In this document: in pieces, positions 1 to 10,209 of the stretch
How the letters are laid out: every line of letters begins with the position of its first letter
Numbering within the stretch: the stretch's first letter is position 1
Assembly: GCF_004028635.1 (NCBI RefSeq)
Contig: NZ_RQJW01000006.1
Coordinates: forward strand, 186,001 to 250,000
Length of the DNA stretch: 64,000 nucleotides
Reading direction: 5' to 3'
Source: Streptomyces cyaneus
Lineage (GTDB): Bacteria; Actinomycetota; Actinomycetes; Streptomycetales; Streptomycetaceae
Program-made: the position numbers and the translations under genes
Notes under the pieces: model-generated
Seen by the model: the letters and a program-made list of their open reading frames with translations, nothing else
The model's database searches: none
Told to the model about the DNA's origin: nothing

Positions 1-16
1 AGAAGGGCGTCCTGGC

Positions 17-664
17 ATGGACGTGACGCCAGACACCGATGGGCAGCAGCCGGTTCTGCTGCCGGAGCCCAAGCGGCTGGGCGCGCTGGCCCGCCTCGCG
101 CCCGAGCCGATGAAGGTGATCCTCAACTGGGGCCGCCGCTACTCCCTCTGGGTCTTCAACTTCGGCCTCGCCTGCTGCGCGATCGAGTTCATCGCCGCGT
201 CGATGGCCCGCCACGACTTCATCCGCCTCGGCGTGATCCCGTTCGCGCCCGGCCCGCGCCAGGCCGACCTGATGGTCGTCTCCGGCACGGTCACGGACAA
301 GATGGCCCCGGCCGTGAAGCGCCTGTACGAACAGATGCCCGAGCCCAAGTACGTCATCTCCTTCGGGGCCTGCTCCAACTGCGGCGGCCCGTACTGGGAC
401 TCCTACTCCGTCACCAAGGGCGTCGACCAGATCATCCCGGTGGACGTGTACGTTCCCGGCTGCCCGCCGCGCCCCGAGGCGCTGCTCCAGGGGATCCTGA
501 AGCTCCAGGAGAAGATCGCGCGGGAGTCGCTGGGGGAGCGGTACGGCGAGACGGCCCGTCCGTCCACGGCGGCGCTGCAGAGCGGGCTGGTCAAGGCTCC
601 GGGTGCGCCGGATGCCGGTGGTAGCGGCACCAGTGGCGCCGGCGCGGGGGAGGCCCACCGATGA
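17..664 (+). CDS. nuoB: NADH-quinone oxidoreductase subunit B (second-copy type)
   Basis: NuoB-type (20 kDa/PSST) subunit of complex I; the family carries the terminal N2 iron-sulfur cluster beside the quinone site in the cytoplasmic arm. All four expected cluster cysteines are visible: the CC pair at residues 53-54, C119 in GACSNCGG and C149 in VPGCPPRP. At 215 aa it is longer than most NuoB proteins, with about 30 extra N-terminal residues and a Gly/Ala/Ser-rich tail after about residue 180. The ATG is preceded by AGAAGGG at 1-7. The stop overlaps the nuoC start as ATGA, so the two are translationally coupled. The sequence differs from the usual main-operon NuoB ([20 protein letters not shown]), which suggests the second, partial nuo locus known in streptomycetes; a nuoA gene would lie just before the window. 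Confidence 0.96.
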   Translation: MDVTPDTDGQQPVLLPEPKRLGALARLAPEPMKVILNWGRRYSLWVFNFGLACCAIEFIAASMARHDFIRLGVIPFAPGPRQADLMVVSGTVTDKMAPAVKRLYEQMPEPKYVISFGACSNCGGPYWDSYSVTKGVDQIIPVDVYVPGCPPRPEALLQGILKLQEKIARESLGERYGETARPSTAALQSGLVKAPGAPDAGGSGTSGAGAGEAHR

Positions 665-2367
665 CGACGATCGGCTGGCTGCCCGCCCCCGTCGTGGACC
701 TCTTCGGCCCCGAGGCCACGGCCGAGGAGTCGTACGAGGTCCTGACGGTCGACGTGCCCCCGACGTCCTGGATCGCGGCGCTGGAGACGGCCCGCGACGC
801 GCTGGGCTGCACCTACTTCGACTGGCTGAGCGCGGTCGACGAACCGGGCACGGGCTTCCGCGTCGCGGCCCACGTCGCTGCCCTGTCTCCGGTACGGCGC
901 CTGCTCGTCCGTACGACGGTCCCGCACGAGGCGCCTGCGCTGCCCTCGGCGGTCGGCGTGTACGCGGGCGCGGCCTGGCACGAACGCGAGACGCACGAAA
1001 TGTTCGGCGTGGCGTTCACCGACCACCCTGCCCTGGACCACCTGCTTCTCCCGGACAACTTCGAGGGCCACCCCCTCCGCAAGGACTTCGTCCTGGCGGC
1101 CCGCGTCGCCAAGGCCTGGCCCGGCGCCAAGGAACCCGGCGAGTCCGAACACGGCGGCCCGAAGCGCCGCCAGATGCTGCCCCCCGGCGTCCCCGACCCG
1201 AACGAATGGGGCCCTCTGAAGGGCCAGCTCCCCCCTGCCCCGGCCCGCCCGGCCAGGGGCGCGGGGCGCGCCGCGGGGGAACGTCCGGCACGGGCGGCCG
1301 GCGACCGGCCGGTACGGCGCACCCGCACGGCGGCGGAGGGTTCGGCGAGCCAGGGCGAGGCGCCGACGGCAACGGTTGGTGGGGCTCCGGCGGCGGGGGC
1401 AACGGCTGGTGGAGCTCCGGCGGCGGGTGCGGTGCGTCGTGCGCGTACGGCGGCTGAGGGGTCGGCGAGTCAGCAGGGGCCGGATTCGGCGGCTGGAGCG
1501 CCTTCAGCCGGTGCGGCGCGGCGTGCTCGTACAGCGGCAGAGGGTTCGGCCGGCCAGACGGCTGCTCCTGGAGCCGAGCCCTCGGCGGAGACGGGCGCGT
1601 CTACGGCGGCAGCCGACACCTCGCCGGCCACGCCGGCCGCCGGAGCGGGTGACGGGCAGGAGGCGACGGCCGCGAGCAGCACCCCACCGGCGCGGCGTGC
1701 GCGCAGCGCGAACGAAGGCTCGGCATCGCAGAGCCCGGAAACGGGTGCCACTCCCGTCGGCCCCCGCCGATCCCGCAGCGCCTCGCAGGGCTCCGCGAGC
1801 CAGCGGGCGGCGTCCGATGCGGCAGCGCCCGATGTGGCGGCCAGCGCGGCGGCTACCGACGCGGTGGGGTCTGATGCGGCGGGTTCCGATGCAGCGTCGA
1901 CGACTGCGGCCGACGAAGCCGCTACGCCCTCGTCAACCTCCTCGACCAGTCCCTCGACAACCCTCTCGTCCACCGCGAAACCCCCCGCCGCCCCGCGCAG
2001 CCCGGACGCCCCGTGGCACCACGCCCGCCCGGCCTTCGACGAGCCGGACCCCAGGCAACGAGCCGAGCCTGAGCCGCAGACTGAGTCCGAGTCCGCGTCG
2101 AAGACCGCAGCCAAGGCAGAGCCCGCCACGTCCGCCGAGGGAGATGCATCGGAGGCACCGGAAGCGGCATCCGGCGAAGAGGCCCCCGGAACTCAGCAAG
2201 CCACGGCTGCCGCTCCCACCCCCGAGCCCGGCGCACCCGACTCCGCAGCCACCCCCGAAGCCTCCGAAGCCTCCGAAGCCTCCGAAGCCTCCGAAGCCGA
2301 CGAAGGCTCCGACGACGCCGAAGCCCCTACCCACGACCGCACAGACCCCGCAGGAGGCCCGCAGTGA
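661..2367 (+). CDS. nuoC: NADH-quinone oxidoreductase subunit C with long repetitive C-terminal tail
   Basis: The N-terminal ~170 residues are the complex I 30-kDa subunit, a cytoplasmic-arm scaffold protein. The family signature is clear: [14 protein letters not shown] at 106-119, followed by the HPAL and GHPLRKDF segments. Typical NuoC is 150-240 aa, but this frame runs to 568 aa. From about residue 200 on it is Ala/Ser/Pro/Thr/Glu-rich and probably disordered. It contains five copies of the motif RR-x-R-[TS]-A-x-[EQ]-GSA-[SG]-Q, starting at residues 219, 259, 287, 345 and 369, and an acidic EAS repeat near the end. The tail contains nothing resembling NuoD, so this is not a NuoCD fusion despite the similar length. 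Its start overlaps nuoB (ATGA) and its stop overlaps nuoH (GTGA). The tail's role is unknown. Confidence 0.93.
   Translation: MTTIGWLPAPVVDLFGPEATAEESYEVLTVDVPPTSWIAALETARDALGCTYFDWLSAVDEPGTGFRVAAHVAALSPVRRLLVRTTVPHEAPALPSAVGVYAGAAWHERETHEMFGVAFTDHPALDHLLLPDNFEGHPLRKDFVLAARVAKAWPGAKEPGESEHGGPKRRQMLPPGVPDPNEWGPLKGQLPPAPARPARGAGRAAGERPARAAGDRPVRRTRTAAEGSASQGEAPTATVGGAPAAGATAGGAPAAGAVRRARTAAEGSASQQGPDSAAGAPSAGAARRARTAAEGSAGQTAAPGAEPSAETGASTAAADTSPATPAAGAGDGQEATAASSTPPARRARSANEGSASQSPETGATPVGPRRSRSASQGSASQRAASDAAAPDVAASAAATDAVGSDAAGSDAASTTAADEAATPSSTSSTSPSTTLSSTAKPPAAPRSPDAPWHHARPAFDEPDPRQRAEPEPQTESESASKTAAKAEPATSAEGDASEAPEAASGEEAPGTQQATAAAPTPEPGAPDSAATPEASEASEASEASEADEGSDDAEAPTHDRTDPAGGPQ
1315..1803 (+). 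repeat. Five degenerate 39-bp repeats coding a 13-residue motif in the NuoC tail
   Basis: Copies begin at 1315, 1435, 1519, 1693 and 1765 and encode [52 protein letters not shown] and [13 protein letters not shown]. Spacing between copies is irregular. The amino acids are conserved while codons vary (CGG/CGT/CGC, GGT/GGG/GGC), which points to selection on the protein rather than a recent DNA duplication. Confidence 0.85.
2257..2298 (+). repeat. 9-bp tandem repeat (GAAGCCTCC)4 in nuoC
   Basis: Four perfect copies of GAAGCCTCC followed by GAAGCC encode Glu-Ala-Ser repeats at the acidic end of the NuoC tail. Perfect short tandem copies are prone to slippage, and a change in copy number stays in frame. 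Confidence 0.85.
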
Positions 2368-3332
2368 ACGACGTGCTCGACGTCACCCTGCGACTCCTGA
2401 TCGTCTTCGTCGTCTTCCTCACCTTCCCCCTGATCATCGGCCAGACCGAGCACAAGGTGATGGCTCACATGCAGGGCCGCCTCGGCCCGATGTACGCCGG
2501 CGGCTTCCACGGCTGGGCCCAGCTCGTCGCCGACGGCGTGAAGTTCGCGCAGAAGGAGGACGTCGTCCCGGCGGGCGCGGACCGCCGCATCTTCCAGCTC
2601 GCCCCCGCAGTGGCCCTCCTCCCTTACCTGCTCGTCCTCCTCGCCATCCCCATCGGCCCGGGCGAGGGCGCGGTCGGCGAGGTCATCGACGCGGGCATCT
2701 TCTTCGTCCTGGCGGTCATGGGCGTAGGCGTCCTCGGCTCACTCATGGCCGGCTGGGCCTCCGCCAACAAGTTCTCCCTTCTCGGCGGCCTGCGCACCGC
2801 TGCCCAGCTCCTCGCCTACGAACTCCCGATGCTGCTCACCGCCGCATCCGTGGCGATGGCGGCCGGTACGGTCTCTCTCCCTGGCATCCTCGACGCCTTC
2901 GAGTGGTGGTGGCTGCCCTGGCAGATCGTCGGCGCGATCGTCTTCTTCGTCGCCGGACTGGCCGAGCTGCAGCGCCCGCCGTTCGACATGCCCGTCGCCG
3001 ACTCGGAGATCATCTTCGGCGCCTACACCGAGTACACCGGACTCCGATTCGCTCTTTTCCTCCTCGCCGAGTACGCCGGAATCGTGGTTCTGTGCGGCCT
3101 GACGACCGTCCTCTTCCTGGGCGGCTGGCACGGCCCCTGGGGTGCCGACGGCCTCGGCTGGGTCTGGACCCTTCTCAAAGCGGCAGTCCTCGCCTTCATC
3201 GTGATCTGGCTCCGCGTCACCTATCCCCGCCTGCGCGAGGACCAGCTCCAGAAGCTCTCCTGGACTCTCCTCGTCCCCCTCTCCCTCGCCCAGATCGCCC
3301 TCACCGGCATCGTCAAGGTGGTGATCCAGTAA
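2364..3332 (+). CDS. nuoH: NADH-quinone oxidoreductase subunit H
   Basis: Membrane subunit that forms the quinone-access chamber of complex I at the junction of membrane and peripheral arms. The 322-aa protein has about eight hydrophobic segments. Family landmarks are a [21 protein letters not shown] segment near residues 28-48 and the region around [21 protein letters not shown]. In the latter the common family form is PFDLPEAEAEL-type, so the acidic residue after Pro is replaced by Val here, a small deviation typical of divergent second-copy subunits. It starts with GTG overlapping the nuoC stop (GTGA) and has AGGAGG 8 nt upstream. NuoI follows after 2 nt. Confidence 0.96.
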   Translation: MNDVLDVTLRLLIVFVVFLTFPLIIGQTEHKVMAHMQGRLGPMYAGGFHGWAQLVADGVKFAQKEDVVPAGADRRIFQLAPAVALLPYLLVLLAIPIGPGEGAVGEVIDAGIFFVLAVMGVGVLGSLMAGWASANKFSLLGGLRTAAQLLAYELPMLLTAASVAMAAGTVSLPGILDAFEWWWLPWQIVGAIVFFVAGLAELQRPPFDMPVADSEIIFGAYTEYTGLRFALFLLAEYAGIVVLCGLTTVLFLGGWHGPWGADGLGWVWTLLKAAVLAFIVIWLRVTYPRLREDQLQKLSWTLLVPLSLAQIALTGIVKVVIQ

Positions 3333-3334
3333 CC

Positions 3335-3946
3335 ATGGCTGCGCCTCCCCCGCCTTCCCGGCCCCGCATTCCTGGCAGTGGCCTGGCCAAGGGCCTGGCC
3401 GTCACCCTCCGCACGATGACGAAGAAGTCCGTCACCGCGCAGTACCCGGACACCCAGCCCGACCTCGCGCCCCGCACCCGCGGCGTGATCGGCCTGTTCG
3501 AGGAGAACTGCACGGTCTGCATGCTGTGCGCCCGCGAGTGCCCGGACTGGTGCATCTACATCGACTCCCACAAGGAGACTGTCCCGGCGGCGACCCCCGG
3601 CGGCCGCGAACGCAGCCGGAACGTCCTCGACCGCTTCGCCATCGACTTCTCCCTGTGCATGTACTGCGGTATCTGCATCGAGGTCTGTCCTTTCGACGCC
3701 CTGTTCTGGTCGCCGGAGTTCGAGTACGCCGAGACCGACATCCGCGAGCTCACCCACGAGCGCGACAAGCTCCGCGAGTGGATGTGGACCGTCCCGGCCC
3801 CACCCGCCCTCGACCCCGGCGCCGAGGAACCCAAGGAGATCGCCGCCGCCCGCAAGACCGCCGAGAAGCTGGCGGCCGCGCAGGCCGCGCAGGCCGAGCC
3901 CGAAGAGTCGACCGAGCCGACCGAGCCGCAGGAGGGCGAGTCGTGA
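3335..3946 (+). CDS. nuoI: NADH-quinone oxidoreductase subunit I (2x[4Fe-4S] ferredoxin)
   Basis: Cytoplasmic-arm subunit that holds clusters N6a and N6b and passes electrons towards NuoB. Two CxxCxxCxxxCP motifs are present: C59-C62-C65-C69 and C108-C111-C114-C118. The ATG at 3335 lies 2 nt after the nuoH stop and gives 203 aa; the open frame extends far upstream through the nuoC tail, but that part is only an overlapping GC-rich frame. The C-terminal 45 residues are Ala/Glu/Pro-rich ([16 protein letters not shown], then [12 protein letters not shown]), an extension shared in style with NuoC, NuoJ and NuoK here. The stop overlaps the nuoJ GTG. Confidence 0.96.
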   Translation: MAAPPPPSRPRIPGSGLAKGLAVTLRTMTKKSVTAQYPDTQPDLAPRTRGVIGLFEENCTVCMLCARECPDWCIYIDSHKETVPAATPGGRERSRNVLDRFAIDFSLCMYCGICIEVCPFDALFWSPEFEYAETDIRELTHERDKLREWMWTVPAPPALDPGAEEPKEIAAARKTAEKLAAAQAAQAEPEESTEPTEPQEGES

Positions 3947-4728
3947 GCCCCACCTCCGCCGCGCTGACCACGGCCGCCGACACGCACGGCTTTCTCTCCC
4001 CGACCGGCGTCGAGATCGCCTTCCTGCTCGTCGGCCTGGTCACCTTCGGCGCCGCGCTGGTCACCGTCACCACCCGTCAGCTGGTGCACGCCGCCCTGTG
4101 GCTGGTGGCCACACTCGGCGGCCTCGCCGTGGAGTACCTCCTGCTCACCGCCGAGTTCATCGCCTGGGTGCAGGTCCTCATCTACGTCGGTTCCGTCGTC
4201 GTCCTCCTCCTGTTCGGGCTGATGCTCACCAAGGCCCCCATCGGCCGCTCCCCGGACGCCGACTCCGGCAACCGCTGGGCAGCCCTCACCGTGGCCCTCG
4301 CCGCCGCGGCCACCCTGATCTGGGTCGTCGTCGACGCCTTCCGCACGACCTGGATCGACCTCGACGGCCCCGCCGCCGGCTCCACCAGGGCCACCGGCGA
4401 AAGCCTCTTCCAGAACTGGGTCCTCCCCTTCGAAGGCCTCTCCGTCCTCCTCCTCGCCGCCCTGGTCGGCGCGATCGTCCTGTCCCGCCAGGCAAAGGCG
4501 ACCGCCACCGAGCAGCCCGGCGCCGGTGCCGGAACCTCGACGGGCCGCCGCACCACCCCGAGCGCGCCCTCGGCGAACACTCCGTCCGACCGCTCCACCA
4601 CCGCGCCCGCCCCGTCCGTCCGCGAGCCGTCGGCGACCGACGCCCCCGCTCCCGACGCCCCCGCTCCCGACGCCCCCGCTCCCGCCCCCACCGAGCCCGG
4701 CGCCCCGAGCGAGAAGGAGCCGCGCTGA
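3943..4728 (+). CDS. nuoJ: NADH-quinone oxidoreductase subunit J
   Basis: Membrane-arm subunit J. The core is about 190 residues with five hydrophobic segments. The segment [20 protein letters not shown] corresponds to the conserved TM3 that forms a pi-bulge in complex I. A Thr/Ser/Pro/Ala-rich tail of about 70 residues follows and ends in three DAPAP repeats. The GTG at 3943 overlaps the nuoI stop (GTGA) with GGAGGGCGA upstream. The stop overlaps the nuoK ATG (TGATG). Total 261 aa; the tail makes it longer than the usual 165-200 aa. Confidence 0.95.
   Translation: MSPTSAALTTAADTHGFLSPTGVEIAFLLVGLVTFGAALVTVTTRQLVHAALWLVATLGGLAVEYLLLTAEFIAWVQVLIYVGSVVVLLLFGLMLTKAPIGRSPDADSGNRWAALTVALAAAATLIWVVVDAFRTTWIDLDGPAAGSTRATGESLFQNWVLPFEGLSVLLLAALVGAIVLSRQAKATATEQPGAGAGTSTGRRTTPSAPSANTPSDRSTTAPAPSVREPSATDAPAPDAPAPDAPAPAPTEPGAPSEKEPR
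4642..4686 (+). repeat. 15-bp tandem repeat x3 in the nuoJ tail
   Basis: Three adjacent units of GCCCCCGCTCCCGAC (the last ends in GCC) encode APAPD repeats in the hydrophilic tail of NuoJ. Confidence 0.85.
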
Positions 4729-5117
4729 TGCATCTCGCCTATCCCGCCGTACTCTCCGCCCTCCTCTTCTGCACCGGCCTGTACGGCGTCCTCGCCCGCC
4801 GCAACGCGATCCTGGTCCTGATGTCGGTCGAGCTGATGCTCAACGCCGTCAACCTCAACCTGGTCGCCTTCGACGTCTGGCTCAGCAAGGCCGCCGAGGA
4901 GACCCTGCACTCCGGCCAGGCCCTGACCCTGTTCACCATCACCATCGCCGCCGCCGAGATCGGCATCGGCCTGGCGATCGTCCTCGCCGTCTACCGCAAC
5001 CGCGGCACCTCGGACATCGACAAACTCCGCGACACCGCCGAGAGCCACGACACCGGCGGCCCCGACCACGACGCCTCCACGGCCCCGCAGGCCGAGAAGG
5101 CTGAGGCCACCGCGTGA
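4728..5117 (+). CDS. nuoK: NADH-quinone oxidoreductase subunit K
   Basis: Small antiporter-like membrane subunit K (129 aa) with three TM helices. The conserved Glu residues of the proton path are visible in [18 protein letters not shown] (TM2) and [15 protein letters not shown] (TM3). A hydrophilic tail of about 35 residues is additional to the usual ~100 aa. The ATG at 4728 shares its A with the nuoJ stop and the stop overlaps nuoL (GTGA), so it sits in a fully coupled translation series. Confidence 0.96.
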   Translation: MHLAYPAVLSALLFCTGLYGVLARRNAILVLMSVELMLNAVNLNLVAFDVWLSKAAEETLHSGQALTLFTITIAAAEIGIGLAIVLAVYRNRGTSDIDKLRDTAESHDTGGPDHDASTAPQAEKAEATA

Positions 5118-7108
5118 CCACGACCACCCTCGCCGTACTCGTCCCCCTTCTGCCGTTCCTCGGCGCCGCAGCCGGCCTGCTCCTGGGCCGCACGGCGCCC
5201 GGCTTCGTTCGCCCACTCGCCGTCCTGCCGACGCTCGCGTCCCTCGTGCTCGCCGCGGTGGTCGCCGTGCGCCAGGGTGGCGACCAGGCGATCAACGCCG
5301 CCACCGAACTCACGCCCACCGGCTCGGTCCCGATCGAACTCGCCCTGCACATCGACGGCTTCGCCGCCCTCGTCGCCGTACTCGTCGGCGTCGTCGCGAC
5401 CTGCGTGCAGATCTACTCGACGGGCTACCTCCGCGAGGACCCGCGCTACCCCTCGTACGCCGCGCTCGTCTCCTTGTTCACCTCCGCGATGCTGCTCGTC
5501 GTCTACTCCGGCGACCTGATGGTGCTGCTGGTCGGCTGGGAGATCATGGGCATCTGCTCGTACTTCCTGGTCGGCCACTACTGGGAGACCCCGGAGGCCC
5601 GCGCCGCCTCCATCAAGGCCTTCCTGGTGACCAAGCTCGGTGACGTCCCCTTCCTCATCGGCCTGTTCGCGCTGGCCACCGACGCCGGGTCCTTCCGCAT
5701 CACGAAGGTCCTCGGCACCGTCGCGAGCGGCGGACTCGACCACCCGACCCTGATCGCCCTGCTGCTCCTCGCGGGCGTGGCGGGCAAGTCGGCGCAGTTC
5801 CCGCTGCACACCTGGCTCCCCGACGCGATGGCGGGCCCGACGCCCGTCTCCGCGCTGATCCACGCCGCGACGATGGTCGCCGCCGGTGTCTACTTCATCG
5901 CCCGTCTCCTCCCGGTCTTCGAGGCCTCCCAGGCCGCGATGATCGTCCTCGCGGTGATGGCCGCCGTCACGATGATCGGCTCCGGCCTCGCCGCGTTCGC
6001 CCAGGACGACATCAAGCGCGTCCTCGCCTACTCGACGATCGGCCAGCTCGGCTACATGACCGGCGCCCTCGCCGTCGCCGACCGCGGTGCCGCCGTCTTC
6101 CACCTCCTCTCCCACGGCGCCTTCAAGGCGCTGCTGTTCCTCGCGGCCGGCGTGATCATCCACGCCGCCGGCACCAACTCGCTGGCCGCCATGTCCCGCA
6201 TGACCCACCTGCGCAACCGCGTCCCCGACGCCTACTGGACGATGACCGTGGCGCTCCTCGCGCTCGCCGCGATCCCGCCGTTCAGCGGCTTCTTCTCCAA
6301 GGAGTCCGTCCTCGGCGCCGCCGAACACGTCGCCACCGGCCACGCCGAGCGCGTCCCCGGCTCCGTGGGCTGGATCGTCCTCGTCGCCGGCCTGCTCACG
6401 GCCCTGCTCACCGCGGCCTATGCGATGCGCCTGTGGCTGCTGGCCTTCCGCGGCCGGGGCGCCGAGGCCCCCGACCACGGCAGGCAGCCGCTGACGATGA
6501 CCGTGGTGCTGTGGGTGCTCGCCGTCCCGTCCCTCGCCGTCGGCGCGCTCGCCTACCGCGTGCTCCCCGACTGGTTCGACGGCCGCGACCTCGCCCCGAC
6601 CCTCACCACCTCCGTCCTCGGCACGGGTGTGGCCCTGGTCGGCGGCATCGTCACTTACGCTGCCTGGCGCCACACCACCTCCGTGGCGGCGCGCGTCCCG
6701 CTGGGCGCGGTCGCGGCCCACCCGGAGGGCGACGCCGCCCAGGTCGAGGCCGAGGCCATCGCCAGCCACGCGCCCGTGTACGGAGGAGTGGCCTACGCAC
6801 CCGACCCGGCGGACCCGGGCCGACTGCTGCTCGGCCCGCTGCACCGCCATGCCGCCGTCGGCTTCCACCTCGACGCCGTGTACCGGGCGCTGTTCGTCCG
6901 CCCGGTCCAGGCCGGCGCGAGTCTCGTCCGGTTCCTCGACCGCGAGGTCGTCGACACGTACGTACGCGGTGCGGGCGCCCTACCCCGCTGGCTCGGCATC
7001 GCCGTGCGGCGCGCCCAGACCGGCAATGTGCAGACCTATGTGAGCGCGCTGCTCGCCGGCACCGTCGTCCTCGCGGTCGCCGCCGTCCTCGTCGCCACGG
7101 GAGCGTGA
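5114..7108 (+). CDS. nuoL: NADH-quinone oxidoreductase subunit L
   Basis: Largest antiporter-like proton-pumping subunit of complex I, at the distal end of the membrane arm (664 aa, about 16 TM helices). Conserved features are the TM5 glutamate segment [20 protein letters not shown], the TM7 lysine in [20 protein letters not shown], and [20 protein letters not shown] start at 5114 overlaps the nuoK stop. nuoM follows after 6 nt. Confidence 0.97.
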   Translation: MTTTTLAVLVPLLPFLGAAAGLLLGRTAPGFVRPLAVLPTLASLVLAAVVAVRQGGDQAINAATELTPTGSVPIELALHIDGFAALVAVLVGVVATCVQIYSTGYLREDPRYPSYAALVSLFTSAMLLVVYSGDLMVLLVGWEIMGICSYFLVGHYWETPEARAASIKAFLVTKLGDVPFLIGLFALATDAGSFRITKVLGTVASGGLDHPTLIALLLLAGVAGKSAQFPLHTWLPDAMAGPTPVSALIHAATMVAAGVYFIARLLPVFEASQAAMIVLAVMAAVTMIGSGLAAFAQDDIKRVLAYSTIGQLGYMTGALAVADRGAAVFHLLSHGAFKALLFLAAGVIIHAAGTNSLAAMSRMTHLRNRVPDAYWTMTVALLALAAIPPFSGFFSKESVLGAAEHVATGHAERVPGSVGWIVLVAGLLTALLTAAYAMRLWLLAFRGRGAEAPDHGRQPLTMTVVLWVLAVPSLAVGALAYRVLPDWFDGRDLAPTLTTSVLGTGVALVGGIVTYAAWRHTTSVAARVPLGAVAAHPEGDAAQVEAEAIASHAPVYGGVAYAPDPADPGRLLLGPLHRHAAVGFHLDAVYRALFVRPVQAGASLVRFLDREVVDTYVRGAGALPRWLGIAVRRAQTGNVQTYVSALLAGTVVLAVAAVLVATGA

Positions 7109-7114
7109 GCAGGC

Positions 7115-8689
7115 GTGATCGATATCAACGAGTCCGTGATGCAGTTCCTTCTGGCGTTCGTCGTCGTCGGCCCGCTTCTCGGCGCCGCCGCCGCTCTCCT
7201 GCCCGCCCCGCCCGGGCTGAAGGGAAAGTCGCCCGGCCAGGCGGTGCTCCGGCACGGCGTCACCGTCACTGGCGTGGTCCTCATCGCCGCGATCGTCCTC
7301 GCGCTCGGCTTCGACCACGACCAGCCGTCGAAGATGCAGGCCAGCACGGACATCAGCTGGATCCCCGCACTCGACGTGCGCGTCCACCTCGGCATCGACG
7401 GCATCTCCCTCCCCCTTCTGGTCCTGACCGCGCTGCTGACCTTCCTCTGCGCGCTCTACTCGTACTTCAAAATGCCGTCGGGCCCGACCCCGAAGGCCTT
7501 CGTCGCTCTGCTGCTCGTCCTGGAGTCCGGCACCCTCGCCACCTTCGCCGTCCTCGACCTGCTCCTCTTCTTCCTCGCCTTCGAGATGGTCCTCATCCCG
7601 ATGTACTTCCTCATCGCCCGCTGGGGCGGCGAGGGCCGGGCCGAGGCCGCCTGGAAGTTCATCCTCTTCACGCTGCTCGGCTCCGTGGTCATGCTGCTCG
7701 GCCTGCTCCTGATCGGAATCAAGGCGGGCACATTCGACATGGTGGCACTCGCCACTGACAACGGCCGGTCACTGACCGCATCCGTGCAGGTCATCGCCGT
7801 TTTGGCGATCGGTATCGGGCTCGCGGTCAAGACCCCGATGTGGCCGCTGCACAGCTGGCTGCCCGACGCTCACACCGCCGCCCCGACCGTCGGCTCGGTC
7901 CTGCTGGCCGGCGTCCTGCTGAAGATGGGTACGTACGGGTTCGTCCGGATCCTCCTGCCGATCACGCCCGACGGCTTCGCCGACTTCGCGCCGTACCTCG
8001 CCGCGTTCGCCGTCGTCGGAATCATCTACGGATCCCTGGCCTGCCTGGCCCTCGCCAAGCAGGGCGCGAAGGGCGACCTCAAGCGCCTCATCGCCTACTC
8101 CTCCGTCGGCCACATGGGCTTCGTCCTGCTCGGCATCGCGACGATGACCCCGACCGGCGTGAACGGCGCCCTGTTCGCCAACATCGCCCACGGCCTCATC
8201 ACAGGCCTGCTCTTCTTCCTGGTCGGCGCGCTGAAGGACCGTACCGGCACGACCGACCTCGACGCCCTCGCCGAGCAGACCGGCGCCGCGCTCTACGGCA
8301 AGGCACCGCGCCTGGGCGGCCTGCTCGCGTTCGCCGCGGTCGCCTCGCTCGGACTTCCGGGCCTCGCCGGGTTCTGGGGCGAGATGCTCGCGCTGTTCGG
8401 CGCGTTCGACCCCGCCGCCGGTCTCAGCCGCCCGGCCTTCCTCACCTTCATGGCGATCGGCGCCTTCGGCACGCTGCTCACTGCCGCGTACCTGCTTGTC
8501 GTGGTCCGCCGCGTCTGCATGGGCGCCGCACCGCAGGAAGGCCCGAAGCTCGCCGACGTCCAGAGTTACGAGTTCGCGGCCTGGACCCCGCTCGTCGCCC
8601 TCACCGTCGTCGCCGGGCTGTGGCCCAAGACCCTCCTCGGCCTCACCGACCCGGCCGTGCAGCAGCTCCTCGCAGGAGGCACCCGATGA
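7115..8689 (+). CDS. nuoM: NADH-quinone oxidoreductase subunit M
   Basis: Antiporter-like membrane subunit M (524 aa). The TM5 acidic segment FLAFEMVLIPMYFLIARWGG and the TM7 lysine segment AVKTPMWPLHSWLPDAHTAA are intact, followed by LLKMGTYGFVRILLP and the KRLIAYSSVGHMGFVLLG helix. The GTG start at 7115 is chosen because it is the first start after the nuoL stop and the N-terminal hydrophobic segment follows directly. The stop overlaps the nuoN ATG (ATGA). Confidence 0.97.
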   Translation: MIDINESVMQFLLAFVVVGPLLGAAAALLPAPPGLKGKSPGQAVLRHGVTVTGVVLIAAIVLALGFDHDQPSKMQASTDISWIPALDVRVHLGIDGISLPLLVLTALLTFLCALYSYFKMPSGPTPKAFVALLLVLESGTLATFAVLDLLLFFLAFEMVLIPMYFLIARWGGEGRAEAAWKFILFTLLGSVVMLLGLLLIGIKAGTFDMVALATDNGRSLTASVQVIAVLAIGIGLAVKTPMWPLHSWLPDAHTAAPTVGSVLLAGVLLKMGTYGFVRILLPITPDGFADFAPYLAAFAVVGIIYGSLACLALAKQGAKGDLKRLIAYSSVGHMGFVLLGIATMTPTGVNGALFANIAHGLITGLLFFLVGALKDRTGTTDLDALAEQTGAALYGKAPRLGGLLAFAAVASLGLPGLAGFWGEMLALFGAFDPAAGLSRPAFLTFMAIGAFGTLLTAAYLLVVVRRVCMGAAPQEGPKLADVQSYEFAAWTPLVALTVVAGLWPKTLLGLTDPAVQQLLAGGTR

Positions 8690-10209
8690 GCTCCCTGGCC
8701 CAGTCGCCGGCCGTGAATCTCGTCCAGTCCGTCGACTGGCTGGCCATCGCGCCGCCCACCATCGCGGCGGTCGTCGGACTCGCGGTCCTCGTCGCCGACC
8801 TGTTCGTCGCAGAGAACAAGAAGACCCTCCTCGGCTGGACGGCCGTGGTCGGCCTGGCAGCCTCCGCGCTCCTGCTGCTGCCCCTCCTCGACGGCGACCG
8901 CTCCACCTTCTGCCTCACCGGCGACCCGGGCATCTGCAGCTACACGGCCGACCGCTTCACCCTCGTCATCCAGTTCCTGGTCCTCGGCGGCGCCCTCCTC
9001 GCGGCTCTCTTGTCGGTCACTGCCCTCAAGGACGCCGACAAGGGACTCCCTGAAGGGGAGTTCTGGTTCCTGCTGCTCTCCTCCGCCGCCGGAGCCGCCC
9101 TGCTGCCGGCCTCACGGGACCTGGCGACCCTCATCGTCGCCCTCGAAGTCGCCTCTCTCCCAGCCTTCGCGCTGGTCGGCCTCCGCTTCGGCGACCGCAA
9201 GTCCTCCGAAGCGGCCCTGAAGTTCTTCCTGTCCTCGGTCACCGCGACCGCGGTCAGCCTCATGGGCATCAGCTTCGTTTACGCCGCCACCGGCACCCTT
9301 TACCTCACTCAGATCGCCGACCGGATCCAAAACGTCGACGGACAGTTCCAGACCCTCACCCAGACCGGAGTCGTCCTCACGCTGGTCGGCTTCGCCTTCA
9401 AGACGGCCGCCGTGCCCTTCCACTTCTGGGTGCCGGACACCTACGTCGGAGCGCCCCTGCCGGTCGCCGCCTACCTGTCGGTCGTCGGCAAGGCGGTCGG
9501 CTTCACCGGCCTGATCCTCGTCACGGTCGTCGCCCTCCCGTCGTACGCCGACGTATGGGGCCCGGCCCTCGCGGCGCTCGCCGCACTCACCATGACCGTC
9601 GGCAACGTCGGCGCCCTGCGCCAGCAAGCCACGCGCGCGTACAGCGCGGTACGCCTGCTCGCCTGGTCCTCCGTCGGCCAGGCCGGCTATCTCCTGGTGC
9701 CGATCGCGGCCGCCGCCTACTCCGACGACGCCGAGCGCTCCATCGGCTCCACCGTCGCCTACGCCCTGATGTACGCCGCCGTGAACCTCGGCGCCTTCGC
9801 GGTGGCCGCACTCGTCGGCCGCACAAAGACCCTCAACCGCCTCAGCGACTACCGCGGCCTGTACGCCCGAAACCCCCTGTCCGCCCTGATCCTGGCCTTC
9901 TTCCTGCTCTGCCTCGCCGGACTCCCGCCAGGCATCATCGGCCTGTTCGCCAAGGTCACCGTCTTCTCCGCCGCCGTCGACGCGGGCCTCGGCTGGCTCG
10001 CAGTCATCATGGCCGTCAACGTCGTGATCGCGCTGTTCTACTACCTCCAGTGGACGGCCCTGCTGTTCCGCGCCCCCGAGGGCGAGCCCGTCAAGCACCT
10101 CGTCCCCGTGCCAGTGACGGCCACGATGGCCCTGACCGGCGTCGTCGGCATCGCCCTGTCCGGAGCCCCCCAGCTGATCCTGCGTTTCGCCGACACCGGG
10201 CTCTTCTGA
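8686..10209 (+). CDS. nuoN: NADH-quinone oxidoreductase subunit N
   Basis: Antiporter-like membrane subunit N (507 aa, about 14 TM helices) and the last gene of the nuo run. The acidic TM5 segment VALEVASLPAFALVGLRF and the lysine segment FKTAAVPFHFWVPDTYVGAP are present. ATG at 8686 overlaps the nuoM stop and has GGAGG 9 nt upstream. The 237 nt that follow before htpX hold an alternating GCGCGCG/CGCGCGTGG-rich stretch but no convincing T-rich terminator. Confidence 0.97.
   Translation: MSSLAQSPAVNLVQSVDWLAIAPPTIAAVVGLAVLVADLFVAENKKTLLGWTAVVGLAASALLLLPLLDGDRSTFCLTGDPGICSYTADRFTLVIQFLVLGGALLAALLSVTALKDADKGLPEGEFWFLLLSSAAGAALLPASRDLATLIVALEVASLPAFALVGLRFGDRKSSEAALKFFLSSVTATAVSLMGISFVYAATGTLYLTQIADRIQNVDGQFQTLTQTGVVLTLVGFAFKTAAVPFHFWVPDTYVGAPLPVAAYLSVVGKAVGFTGLILVTVVALPSYADVWGPALAALAALTMTVGNVGALRQQATRAYSAVRLLAWSSVGQAGYLLVPIAAAAYSDDAERSIGSTVAYALMYAAVNLGAFAVAALVGRTKTLNRLSDYRGLYARNPLSALILAFFLLCLAGLPPGIIGLFAKVTVFSAAVDAGLGWLAVIMAVNVVIALFYYLQWTALLFRAPEGEPVKHLVPVPVTATMALTGVVGIALSGAPQLILRFADTGLF

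Noticed and set aside
661-2367. NuoC as a NuoC-NuoD fusion
   Set aside because: No 49-kDa subunit motifs after residue ~200; only disordered sequence.
1376-3334. Long Arg/Pro-rich open frame upstream of and continuous with nuoI
   Set aside because: It overlaps the nuoC tail and nuoH in another frame. Its composition is the usual shadow of GC-rich codons.
4991-6868. 625-codon minus-strand open frame across nuoL
   Set aside because: Low-complexity Gly/Glu/Arg/Asp translation with no domain; shadow of nuoL.
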